A stretch of 35,144 nucleotides of DNA from an uncultured Mycoplasmatota bacterium (GTDB lineage Bacteria > Bacillota_I > Bacilli_A > RF39 > UBA660): assembly GCA_948467605.1 (NCBI GenBank), contig CAOKET010000017.1, positions 1 through 35,144 of the forward strand, given 5' to 3'. The translations under genes and the position numbers were made by a program. The notes beneath the pieces were generated by a model. It was not told the DNA's origin and made no database searches. It worked only from the letters and a program-made list of their open reading frames with translations. Positions 27,030-35,144 of the stretch are shown in pieces. Positions within the stretch are counted from its first letter, which is position 1. Each line of letters begins with the position of its first letter.

Positions 27030-28982
27030 ATGAACAAAACAAATGCAAAAAGAGGAATATTACCATATATATTTTTGTTCATTTTTATATTAAGTATTGT
27101 TTATGTAGTAAACATTTTTAATGTAAAAACTAATGTCTTAACTGAAAATGAGTTTTTTACTAATTTAACAGAAAATAAAATTACAAAGATGAGTATAACT
27201 CCTAGAACAAATGCTTCTGTAATTGAAATAGAAGGAAAATTAGAGGGTTATTCTGATAAAGAAAAGTTTTTTATAAGATTACTTAAATCTGATGAGGTTA
27301 TTAAAAAGATTGAGGAAGCAAAGGTAAATAGCACTGTAGATCCTAAGTATAATGCTGATCCAGATTCTAGTACATTATTAAATATTGTATTTAACTTCTT
27401 GCCACTTATATTATTAGTTGCATTTACATTCTTTTTCTTTTCTCGTCAAATGGCTGGAAATAATAAATCTATGGATTTTGGAAGAAGTAAGGCTAGACTT
27501 GTCGATGATAAGAAAAAGACTACTTTTGAGGATGTTGCTGGGTTAAAAGAAGAGAAAGAAGAAGTTAAAGAACTTATAGATTTCTTAAAAAATCCAAAGA
27601 AATTCCAAAGATTAGGTGCTAGAATACCTAAAGGAGTATTATTAGTTGGTCCTCCTGGTACAGGTAAAACTTTACTTGCTAAAGCAGTTGCAGGTGAGGC
27701 AAATATCCCATTTTATTATATAAGTGGATCTGACTTTGTAGAATTATTTGTGGGTGTAGGTGCTAGTCGTGTTAGAGATATGTTTAAACAGGCTAAATTA
27801 AACGCTCCATGTCTAATATTTATAGATGAAATTGATGCTGTTGGTCGTCAAAGAGGTGCTGGTTTAGGTGGAGGACATGATGAAAGGGAACAAACATTAA
27901 ATCAATTATTAACTGAAATGGATGGTTTTGGTGCGAATGAAGGTATTATAATTATAGCCGCTACTAATAGACCAGATGTACTTGATCCTGCACTTTTAAG
28001 ACCAGGACGATTTGATAGACAAGTAACAGTTAATTTACCAGATGTAAAGGGTCGCGAAGAAATCCTTGAAGTACATTCTAAAAATAAGAAATTCTCTAAA
28101 GATATAACTATGAGTTATTTAGCAAAAAGAACTCCTGGTTTTAGTGGAGCAGATCTTGAAAATTTACTTAATGAAGCAGCCCTACTTGCAGTTAGAAGAG
28201 ATAAAGAGACAATTACTATGTCTGAATTAGACGAGGCAACAGATAGGGTATTAATGGGACCTGCTAAGGTATCTAAAAAATACACTGAACAAGAGAAAAA
28301 GGTAGTTGCTTATCATGAAGCAGGACACGTTGTACTTGGTTTAAAATTAGATGCTGCTAATGTTGTACACAAGGTAACTATTATTCCAAGAAGCGATGCT
28401 GGTGGATATGCAATGATGATTCCTAAAGAAGAGAAATTTACTGCAACTAAAAAAGAACTTATTGAACGTATTACTGGATTATTAGGTGGACGTGTTTCAG
28501 AGGAACTTACATTTGGTGAAGTTACAACAGGAGCACATAATGACTTTGAAAAATCAACTAAAATAGCACGTGCAATGGTTACTGAATATGGTATGAGTAA
28601 TTTAGGACCTATGCAACTTGAACATCAAGAAGCAGGTGTATTCTTAGGAAGAGATTACAATAAAACAAGAAATTTCTCAGATCATGTAGCACATGAAATT
28701 GATTGTGAAATTAGAAGAATAATAAATGAGTGTTATGATAATGCTAAAAAGATTATAAGTGAAAATAAAGATTTACTTAAACTTATTGCTGAGGCATTGA
28801 TTCAATATGAAACATTAACTCAAGAACAAATAGAATATTTAGTGGAAAATGGTAAAATGCCTGATGAAGTTGCCCTTGAAACTTTATCACTTTCAGAACT
28901 TAAAGATATGGCTAAAGAAAAAGGTATTGAAGGATATTCTAAGATGAAAAAAGATCAATTAATTGATGAATTAAAGAAATAG
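27030..28982 (+). CDS. ftsH: ATP-dependent zinc metalloprotease FtsH with Rho_N-like tail
   Basis: FtsH is a membrane-anchored hexameric AAA+ protease that degrades misfolded membrane and regulatory proteins. The 650-residue protein has membrane helices at about 10-30 and 116-138, Walker A GPPGTGKT (207-214), Walker [10 protein letters not shown] (261-269), the second region of homology [20 protein letters not shown], zinc site HEAGH (429-433) and the third ligand D505. After the standard protease domain, residues 619-650 ([20 protein letters not shown] onward) look like a Rho N-terminal/SAP-type helix-extended-helix, a small nucleic-acid-binding fold. This tail is unusual for FtsH. AGGAGG precedes the ATG; a strong terminator follows. 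Confidence 0.95.
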   Translation: MNKTNAKRGILPYIFLFIFILSIVYVVNIFNVKTNVLTENEFFTNLTENKITKMSITPRTNASVIEIEGKLEGYSDKEKFFIRLLKSDEVIKKIEEAKVNSTVDPKYNADPDSSTLLNIVFNFLPLILLVAFTFFFFSRQMAGNNKSMDFGRSKARLVDDKKKTTFEDVAGLKEEKEEVKELIDFLKNPKKFQRLGARIPKGVLLVGPPGTGKTLLAKAVAGEANIPFYYISGSDFVELFVGVGASRVRDMFKQAKLNAPCLIFIDEIDAVGRQRGAGLGGGHDEREQTLNQLLTEMDGFGANEGIIIIAATNRPDVLDPALLRPGRFDRQVTVNLPDVKGREEILEVHSKNKKFSKDITMSYLAKRTPGFSGADLENLLNEAALLAVRRDKETITMSELDEATDRVLMGPAKVSKKYTEQEKKVVAYHEAGHVVLGLKLDAANVVHKVTIIPRSDAGGYAMMIPKEEKFTATKKELIERITGLLGGRVSEELTFGEVTTGAHNDFEKSTKIARAMVTEYGMSNLGPMQLEHQEAGVFLGRDYNKTRNFSDHVAHEIDCEIRRIINECYDNAKKIISENKDLLKLIAEALIQYETLTQEQIEYLVENGKMPDEVALETLSLSELKDMAKEKGIEGYSKMKKDQLIDELKK

Positions 28983-29014
28983 AAATGCAAAAATAAAATT
29001 TGCATTTTTTTTTT
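28983..29014 (+). terminator. Intrinsic terminator after ftsH
   Basis: AAATGCAAA (28983-28991) pairs perfectly with TTTGCATTT (28999-29007), followed by ten Ts. Confidence 0.9.
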
Positions 29015-29096
29015 TGACATATTTATAAATTCTTATTGTAAAAAAAACTTAATTTATGATATTATTCTAGTGAATACTTTTATGGTGGGGATTTAT

Positions 29097-30454
29097 ATGA
29101 ATGATAAACATATTTTATGTAAGGTATTTGTAAGTTTAATTGATGATATTATAGAGGACTCCTCTAATTTGAATCATAATATTAATATTAACTTGTTTAA
29201 AACCTTAAAAAATAATCTGGGTAACTTAGACGAACTTGAAGGTAACCTTAAATCGTATTTGAATATTGTTTTAGGCTTTAAATTTGATTATTCTTCATTT
29301 CTTAAAGAGGCAAGAGTGTGTTTTGAGAATATAATAATAAATGGTTCTTTAAATGATTTTGATAATATAAATGATTTTATAGTTAATTATACTAATAATT
29401 TAAGTGAAAAATTAGAGTTTAACAGATTATCATCAATTTTTATAGAATCTGCTAGAAAATTATATTCGGATGATTTAACGGGGTCTGCAATTATAAATAA
29501 AGGAAATTCATTTGTGATAGAAAGACCTTCAAGAGTAGATGAAGAAGGATTGCCTACTATTACAATTACTGATATTTATGAATTAGAAAAAGTTTTGGTT
29601 AAGTTCATTGATGATATTAAGAATTCTAACAGTATGTATAAAATAGTGGTGATGAAGAGGGTATTCCATATATATTTAGTTCAGTAATTAGAAATGCTAC
29701 TAGTGCAGATTTGTTAGATATTCAAAGATATATAGTTAAGTATGATTCTTTTATAACTGATACTACTTTTGACGATTTAAAGGCTAGTAAATTTTTGGGG
29801 ACATTTATGGGTGATAATATTTATGTTAGATTAAGAAGGGCACCTGTTAGTTATGAAACACCATATTTTTTGAGTTTTTATATGAATTTTGATAATAAAA
29901 TAGTTGAGTTACCGAATATTAGATTTGGATTAGAAAACTTAGACAATAAGAAAATAATGCATATTTTGGCTACCCAATCTTCACAGGATAATGAGCGTTT
30001 TGACATGTGTAATAAACTTAGTGATTGTTATAAAACATTTTTAGGTGGTGTAAGTAGTTTTAGAGAATACAATCCTTCACATGTTGTTTCGATTATTTTA
30101 ACTTTTGGATTAGTTAGAGGATTAGGTATTACTGATGTTAATATTGTTGATTACATGCCATTTAGATATCAAAGATTAGTATTAGAAAATCATAAAAATA
30201 AAGATGAATTAGATTTGTTACAACATAGATTGACTAACAAACAACTTTATAGTTATCTTAGGGCGTGTGAATATTTTAATGGAATTGACGTTTGTTCTTA
30301 TCCTGAACTTGATAATAATTTAAAGTTGTTTTTATCAAATAATATATCAACTGATAATTCGCAATTAAATGAATTATATGATATGTCATATAAATTAGGT
30401 GTTTCACTTAGTAAAAGTAATATTCAAGACTCGGATCAATTTAAACTGTTATAA
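29097..30454 (+). pseudogene. Unknown gene split by a single frameshift at an A-tract
   Basis: Two adjacent frames belong to one protein of about 452 residues. The first runs from ATG 29097 (after GGTGGGGA) to a stop at 29685-29687; the second is open from 29642 to 30454. Adding one A to the four As at 29640-29643 restores a continuous reading through SMYKNSGDEEGIPYIF. The shift could be a real mutation, a phase-variable tract or a sequencing error. I do not recognise the protein: no signal peptide, no membrane helix, mixed helix/strand content, and a conserved-looking segment SFREYNPSHVVSIILTFGLV. It stands between ftsH and dusB, where other Firmicutes carry coaX/hslO/cysK-type genes, and closes with a terminator overlapping its last codons. 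Confidence 0.75.
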
Positions 30455-30467
30455 TCAACAGTTTTTT
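30443..30467 (+). terminator. Intrinsic terminator overlapping the end of the 29097 gene
   Basis: AAACTGTT (30443-30450) pairs with AACAGTTT (30457-30464), then Ts to 30467. The stop codon TAA lies in the loop. Confidence 0.8.
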
Positions 30468-30512
30468 TCATAGAAATACGATCAATTTCTTTTATAAATT
30501 TTTAATTTATAG

Positions 30513-30518
30513 TATAAT
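30513..30518 (+). promoter_or_regulatory. -10 element upstream of the dusB operon
   Basis: TATAAT 19-24 bases before the proposed GTG start; no convincing -35. Confidence 0.4.
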
Positions 30519-30536
30519 TATTATGTGGTGATTGGC

Positions 30537-31514
30537 GTGTTTAAGATTGGTAATGTTGAAATAGAAAATAATATATGCTTGGCACCTATGGCTAGTGTCT
30601 GTAATAGTGCCTTTAGACGTATTATTAAAGAGCAGGGTTGTGGTCTTATATACGCTGAGATGGTAAGTGATAAAGCAATAGTTTATGATAGTGAAAAAAC
30701 TAAGAATATGCTTTATATGACTGATATGGAGCGTCCTATTGTTCAACAGATATTTGGGTCTGATGTGTCATCTTTTGTAGATGCTGCTAAAAAGGTTTAC
30801 GAATATATGAAACCAGATATTATTGATATAAATATGGGGTGCCCTGTTCCTAAAATAGCACTTAAACAACAGGCAGGTTCTGCACTTCTAAAGAATCCTC
30901 AAAGGGTAAGAGAAATTGTGTCATCGGTTGTAAATAGCGTTCCTTGCCCAGTTACAGTTAAAATAAGAAGTGGCTGGGATGAAAAAAGTATAAATGCATG
31001 TGAGATTGCTAAAATATGTGAGGGTGCTGGTGCTAGTGCAATATGTATACATGGTAGGACAAGAAAACAAGGGTATAGTGGAAAAGTAGATCTTTCAATA
31101 ATTAAGGAAGTTAAGAAGTGTGTTTCTATTCCTATTATCGGAAATGGCGATATAAGGACAGTTAAGGATGCTGTTAATATGTTGAATTTTACTGGTTGCG
31201 ATGCGATAATGATAGGTAGGGGTGTACTTGGGAATCCATTTTTAATTAGACAAATATTAGATTATATAGAAAAAGGCACATATGATGAGATTAATCCAGT
31301 TCAAAAAATAGATACTGCTATTAAACATTTAAATTATTTATTAGAAACTAATACTGAAAAATTTTCTGTTTTAGAGATGAGAAAAAATATAGGGTGGTAT
31401 TTAAAAGGATTACCTAATTCAGCACCCATTAAAGAAAGCATATTTAAAACTTTATCTAGTAAAGAAGTAATAGAGTTATTATTGGAATATAGAAAGGAGT
31501 TCATAAATGAATAG
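30537..31514 (+). CDS. dusB: tRNA-dihydrouridine synthase, DusB-like
   Basis: This flavin enzyme reduces specific uridines in the tRNA D-loop to dihydrouridine. The 325-residue protein has LAPMASVCNSAFR (FMN-binding start), DINMGCPVPKIALKQQAGSA with the active-site Cys of MGCP, TVKIRSGWDE, ICIHGRTRKQGYSG and IIGNGDI plus IMIGRGVLGNP for phosphate binding. GTG 30537 gives the normal MFKIGNVEIENN start with GTGGTG six bases upstream; a GTG at 30525 overlaps that site. It heads a tight operon: the next gene starts within its last codons. The dusB-lysS neighbourhood is conserved with Bacillus subtilis. Confidence 0.9.
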   Translation: MFKIGNVEIENNICLAPMASVCNSAFRRIIKEQGCGLIYAEMVSDKAIVYDSEKTKNMLYMTDMERPIVQQIFGSDVSSFVDAAKKVYEYMKPDIIDINMGCPVPKIALKQQAGSALLKNPQRVREIVSSVVNSVPCPVTVKIRSGWDEKSINACEIAKICEGAGASAICIHGRTRKQGYSGKVDLSIIKEVKKCVSIPIIGNGDIRTVKDAVNMLNFTGCDAIMIGRGVLGNPFLIRQILDYIEKGTYDEINPVQKIDTAIKHLNYLLETNTEKFSVLEMRKNIGWYLKGLPNSAPIKESIFKTLSSKEVIELLLEYRKEFINE

Positions 31515-32097
31515 TAGTTTTATAAAAAGAATATTTGCATTTTTGATAGATATATTTATAGTAAACATAGTTGTTAGTATTTTTACTATGTTTATACCTA
31601 TTAGTGAAAATGTGGCAAAACTTAATGAGCAATTAATGAATACTACTTCCCAGTATACTTCTGGTGAAATAGATGATTCTACATATTTATCTTTAGTGTA
31701 TGATACTCAATATGACTTAGAGAAGGAATCAATACCAATTAATATAATATCTGTAGTAGTTCTACTATTATATTTTGTAGTATTACCTTATTATAATAAT
31801 GGTAAAACTGTGGGTAAGAAACTTAATAATATAAAGGTTGTTAAAGCAGATGGTAGTAAATTAGAGATGAATGATTTAGTAATTAGATCATTAATAAATA
31901 ATAGTATTTTTATATCATTATTAAAATTAGTATTGATTTTTATAATAGAAAATCATAAAATAATGGTTATTACTAGTATTGTACTTACATATATACAATC
32001 ATTTATATTATTAATTTCATTAATAATGATAATATTTACTAAGAAAAAACAGGGACTTCATGGTATAATAAGTAAAACAGAAGTAGTGGAGGGATAA
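31507..32097 (+). CDS. RDD family membrane protein
   Basis: The 196-residue protein has the RDD family pattern: first helix KRIFAFLIDIFIVNIVVSIF (7-26) with the conserved Arg and Asp, a second helix at about 76-97, the characteristic NGKTVGKKLNNIKVV loop, and two further helices. Function of the family is poorly known; some members are proposed ion or proton exchangers. AAAGGAG lies before the ATG, which overlaps the dusB end by eight bases, and its TAA is immediately followed by the lysS ATG. Translational coupling of all three is likely. Confidence 0.75.
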   Translation: MNSSFIKRIFAFLIDIFIVNIVVSIFTMFIPISENVAKLNEQLMNTTSQYTSGEIDDSTYLSLVYDTQYDLEKESIPINIISVVVLLLYFVVLPYYNNGKTVGKKLNNIKVVKADGSKLEMNDLVIRSLINNSIFISLLKLVLIFIIENHKIMVITSIVLTYIQSFILLISLIMIIFTKKKQGLHGIISKTEVVEG

Positions 32098-33594
32098 ATG
32101 ATGAAATCAGAACAAGAAAGAGTAAGATTGGAAAAACTAGAAAGTATTTCTAAAGTATGTAATCCATATCCAGAAAAGTATGAAGTTACTCATTCTTTAT
32201 TAGAGGCTTCTATGCTTCCTGATGAAACTAGGGATGTTAGTATTGCAGGAAGAATAGTATTTTTAAGGAAGATGGGTAAATTATCTTTTATAAAACTAAG
32301 AGATATAGAAGCAGATTTACAAGTATCTATAAAAGTAGATCTAGTTGGTGAAGATAGTTATGAATTTTTTAAATCTAGTATAGATATAGGAGATTTTATT
32401 GGTGTTAGTGGTGAAATATTTACTACTCATACTGGAGAGAAGACTTTAAGAGCAGATACTTTTAAATTTTTAGGTAAGGCTTTAAAACCACTTCCTGAGA
32501 AATTTCATGGTTTAAGTGACCCTGAACTTTGTTATAGAAATCGTTATGTAGATCTAATAATGAATGAAGATACTAGAAAACGTTTTTTGTTAAGATTTAA
32601 TTTCATTAAAGAATTAAGACGTTATTTGGAGGATAAAGGTTATTATGAAATAGAAACACCTATATTAAATAATAAAGCAAGTGGTGCGACTGCTAAACCA
32701 TTTAAATCACATCACAATGCACTTGATATGGATGTATACTTAAGAATAGCGCCTGAGACATATTTGAAGAGGGCTATAGTTGGTGGTATTAATAAAGTAT
32801 TTGAAATTGGTCGTTGTTTTAGAAATGAAGGAATTGATGCGACACATTTACAAGATTTCACTATGATTGAAGGGTATCAGGCATATTATAATTATGAAGA
32901 TAATATGAAACTTATTCAAGATATGTTACAAACTATTATAAGTAAAATATGCGGAACATTAAATATACAAATAGGAGATAAATTTATTGATTTTAGTGGA
33001 ACTTGGCCTAGAGTATCTTTTAGGGAATTATTAATTAAGTATTCTAATATTGATATAGATGTATATAATACTAGAGAAAAGTTATTATCTAAAATAAAAG
33101 AGGATAATATTAAGTTAGAAAGTGAAACACCAATAGAAAATTTGGGATTTGGTAATTTAGTTGATGTTCTATATAAGAAAGTAGCTAGACCTAATTTAAT
33201 AAATCCTATATACTTAACTAGTCATCCGACAAGTTTATCTCCTTTGGCTCGCTCTAATGATGATAATCCTGAAATTGTAGATAGATTCCAATTAGTAATA
33301 GATGGTGCTGAAGTTGTAAATGCATATTCAGAATTAGTAGATCCACAAGAGCAAGAAAAACGTTTATTAGAACAGGCTAGACTTAAAGCAGATGGCGATG
33401 AAGAAGCAATGGAGATGGATTATGATTATATAGGTGCTATGGAATATGGTATGCCTCCAATATCTGGATGGGGTATGGGTATAGATAGAGTTATTCAATT
33501 ATTAACTAATAGCGATAATATTCGTGATGTTGTCATGTTTCCGCTTATGAAACCTGTTAATAAAGAAGGGGATGGTAATATTGAAGAAGAATAA
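32098..33594 (+). CDS. lysS: Lysyl-tRNA synthetase, class II
   Basis: LysRS charges tRNA-Lys. The 498-residue protein has an N-terminal OB-fold anticodon-binding domain (about 45-130, VSIAGRIVFLRKMGKLSFIK) and a class-II catalytic core: motif 1 near ETPILNN, motif 2 FEIGRCFRNEGIDATHLQDF, and motif 3 GWGMGIDRVIQLL. The motif 2 loop reads THLQDF instead of the commoner RHNPEF, so it belongs to a less usual bacterial clade but remains within the class-II pattern. GGAGGG precedes two adjacent ATGs (32098 and 32101); either may be used. The transporter gene overlaps its 3' end. Confidence 0.9.
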   Translation: MMKSEQERVRLEKLESISKVCNPYPEKYEVTHSLLEASMLPDETRDVSIAGRIVFLRKMGKLSFIKLRDIEADLQVSIKVDLVGEDSYEFFKSSIDIGDFIGVSGEIFTTHTGEKTLRADTFKFLGKALKPLPEKFHGLSDPELCYRNRYVDLIMNEDTRKRFLLRFNFIKELRRYLEDKGYYEIETPILNNKASGATAKPFKSHHNALDMDVYLRIAPETYLKRAIVGGINKVFEIGRCFRNEGIDATHLQDFTMIEGYQAYYNYEDNMKLIQDMLQTIISKICGTLNIQIGDKFIDFSGTWPRVSFRELLIKYSNIDIDVYNTREKLLSKIKEDNIKLESETPIENLGFGNLVDVLYKKVARPNLINPIYLTSHPTSLSPLARSNDDNPEIVDRFQLVIDGAEVVNAYSELVDPQEQEKRLLEQARLKADGDEEAMEMDYDYIGAMEYGMPPISGWGMGIDRVIQLLTNSDNIRDVVMFPLMKPVNKEGDGNIEEE

Positions 33595-34951
33595 TTTAAT
33601 TAAAGTTATTGGTATTACATTTTTAATATTAATAATGTTATCATTTTTTATAAAACCATCTGTAGTTGATGGTAAAACTATTAGTACATCTCAATTAAAC
33701 TCAATTGGTATAATAGGATTTGCACAAGTATTTTATACATTTATATCGCAAAACTTGGATGTATTAGTACTTGTTGTTATGGTTGGTATTATGTATGGAG
33801 TATTAAATAAGACAGATGCATATCAACAACTTACTAAGCATATTTCTAATAAGTTTAAAAATAAAGAAAAGTTTTTTGTATTAATATCAGTCTTAATGTT
33901 CTCTATATTATCATCAGTATTTGGGTTACAGATAGAATTATTTATATTTGTACCATTAGTATCCGCAATATTAATGCATTTAGGATATGATAAAAAAACT
34001 GTATTTGCTTCTACAATTGGTGCCATAATAATAGGTACATTAGGTGCAACATTTAACAGTGTTATATTATCACCTATAAATATTTATTATAATTTGACAT
34101 ATACAAGTCAAATATTTACTAAAAGTTTTATTTTGATAATGGTTTTATTCTTGTATATAACTCATGTTTTAAAAAGAGCAGAAGTATTGGAAGATATAGA
34201 ATATTTAGAAATACCTAATTATGAGAAACCAATAACAGTTTCAAGAAAAAAATTACCGATGGTTCTTTATATAATAGTTATATTTATATTGACTTTTATT
34301 GGTGTATTTAAGTTAGGAGATATAGCAGGAATAGAATTATTTGCAACAATTAGAGAAAACCTAATGAATATTGCTATATTCAAGATTATTTTAGGTGAAA
34401 TACCTGTATTTGGTAGTTTAGGATATATTGATTTAGCATATATGTTGTTCTTAGGTTCATTAATAATTGGATTTATATATAGTGTTAAATTTGATGATAT
34501 GATTGATGGAATGTATAAAGGAGCAAGTAGAGTTTTTCCAGCAGCAATAATTTTACTAATAGTTAGTACAATACCTACAATTTCAACAAATTATTCATTC
34601 TATTTAACTATTGTTGGAAAGACCTTATCATTATTTAGCAATTTTAATATATTTATATCTACAGTTGCTACATTTATAACTGCGTTATTTGTTCCAAATA
34701 TTTCACTTGGAGCAGTTCAATTGATGCCTTTAATAAATGCTACAATGGCATCCGATATTAATGCCTCTTCACTTATAGTGCAAACTATATATGGATTGGT
34801 TATGTTAATCGCACCTACTAGTTCATTGTTGATGTTTGGATTATCATATTATAAAATCAATTATACAGAATGGATTAAATATATCTTTAAATTATTCTTA
34901 TATATACTTATTGTTTTAATGGCAATATTTATAATAGTTGTATTGATATAG
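33581..34951 (+). CDS. YfcC-like putative carboxylate/amino-acid transporter
   Basis: The roughly 456-residue integral membrane protein has about twelve helices and resembles the YfcC/DcuC-like ion-transporter superfamily, which moves dicarboxylates, peptides or amino acids. Helpful segments are a half-repeat hairpin near GAIIIGTLGATFNSVILSP and a later one near GASRVFPAAIILLIVSTIP, with polar breaks typical of that fold, and TALFVPNISLGAVQLMPLI. TTG 33581 is preferred because AAGGGGATGG lies six bases upstream; an ATG at 33572 would sit inside that site. It overlaps the end of lysS, so it is part of the same operon. The substrate is unknown. Confidence 0.6.
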   Translation: MKKNNLIKVIGITFLILIMLSFFIKPSVVDGKTISTSQLNSIGIIGFAQVFYTFISQNLDVLVLVVMVGIMYGVLNKTDAYQQLTKHISNKFKNKEKFFVLISVLMFSILSSVFGLQIELFIFVPLVSAILMHLGYDKKTVFASTIGAIIIGTLGATFNSVILSPINIYYNLTYTSQIFTKSFILIMVLFLYITHVLKRAEVLEDIEYLEIPNYEKPITVSRKKLPMVLYIIVIFILTFIGVFKLGDIAGIELFATIRENLMNIAIFKIILGEIPVFGSLGYIDLAYMLFLGSLIIGFIYSVKFDDMIDGMYKGASRVFPAAIILLIVSTIPTISTNYSFYLTIVGKTLSLFSNFNIFISTVATFITALFVPNISLGAVQLMPLINATMASDINASSLIVQTIYGLVMLIAPTSSLLMFGLSYYKINYTEWIKYIFKLFLYILIVLMAIFIIVVLI

Positions 34952-35019
34952 AACTAATGTTATATTAAAAAATAGTTAACTATAAATTTTATATAATGTA
35001 ATATAAGGTACTTGAAAAT

Positions 35020-35080
35020 TTAAATATTAAAGTAAAGCAGATATTAAGAAATTGTTAATGCCTGCTTTTTTAATATTTAA
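35020..35080 (+). terminator. Long hairpin terminator after the transporter gene
   Basis: TTAAATATTAA (35020-35030) pairs with TTAATATTTAA (35070-35080), and inside it TAAAGCAG (35033-35040) faces CTGCTTTT (35062-35069). The T-run at 35066-35071 suits rightward termination. Confidence 0.6.
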
Positions 35081-35139
35081 AAACCTCTGTTTGTAAATTA
35101 ATTTATTATTTGATAAATTGATAGCCAAGGAGGAAAATT

Positions 35140-35144
35140 ATGGA
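35140..35144 (+). CDS. Start of a further gene, cut by the window edge
   Basis: An ideal AAGGAGG at 35127-35133 precedes an ATG at 35140-35142; only one codon and two bases of the gene are inside the window, so the product is unknown. Confidence 0.55.

Noticed and set aside
29637..29650. Programmed -1 ribosomal frameshift in the split gene
   Set aside because: The local sequence TAT AAA ATA is not an X-XXY-YYZ slippery site, and the -1 frame has a TAA at 29639-29641; a one-base loss explains the data better.

Overview
The window is AT-rich (roughly three quarters A+T by eye), uses the standard code (TGA ends several genes, including a TGA/GTG overlap at 10916-10919), and initiates often at TTG or GTG behind GGAGG- or GGTGAT-like ribosome sites. 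A GerA-type spore germination operon together with the gene order divIC - tilS - ftsH - dusB - lysS points to a low-GC Firmicute from a spore-forming lineage (Bacilli/Clostridia-like, probably an uncultured gut-type member). The species cannot be named from the sequence alone.

Layout. (1) 1-1119: debris of an integrative mobilizable element, a large serine recombinase broken by several frameshifts running into the tail of a Mob/Pre-type relaxase. (2) 1178-5008: accessory genes: a zinc-phospholipase-C-like/HAD nucleotidase fusion, a structured leader RNA with an intrinsic terminator in front of a 29-codon ORF, and a divergent pair of an ADP-ribosyltransferase-like protein and a calcineurin-type phosphoesterase. 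That pair has near-consensus -35/-10 promoters, unlike most genes here. (3) 5129-9723: lineage-specific genes: an unknown protein, an ECF sigma/anti-sigma pair, a transglutaminase-like protein in an apparent operon with an unknown protein, and another unknown protein. (4) 9855-14184: asparaginase, a decayed class-I glutamine amidotransferase, and an ABC-FtsX transporter. (5) 14552-21278: an 867-residue sigma-70 protein with large extra N- and C-terminal parts, an HD phosphohydrolase, a lipoprotein, UvsE and formate-tetrahydrofolate ligase. (6) 21364-25123: the germination operon on the minus strand, in the order A-C-B. (7) 25256-35144: the housekeeping block divIC, tilS, ftsH, a frameshifted unknown gene, dusB, an RDD membrane protein, lysS, a YfcC-like transporter, and the first codon of a further gene.

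Best candidates for new biology: the sigma factor carrying a TPR-like C-terminal half; FtsH with a Rho_N/SAP-like nucleic-acid-binding tail; the ADP-ribosyltransferase/phosphoesterase pair next to element debris; the unassigned leader RNA at 2562-2736; and the 19-bp tandem repeat just upstream of the -10 of the transglutaminase operon. No tRNA, rRNA, CRISPR array or intact insertion sequence was seen.
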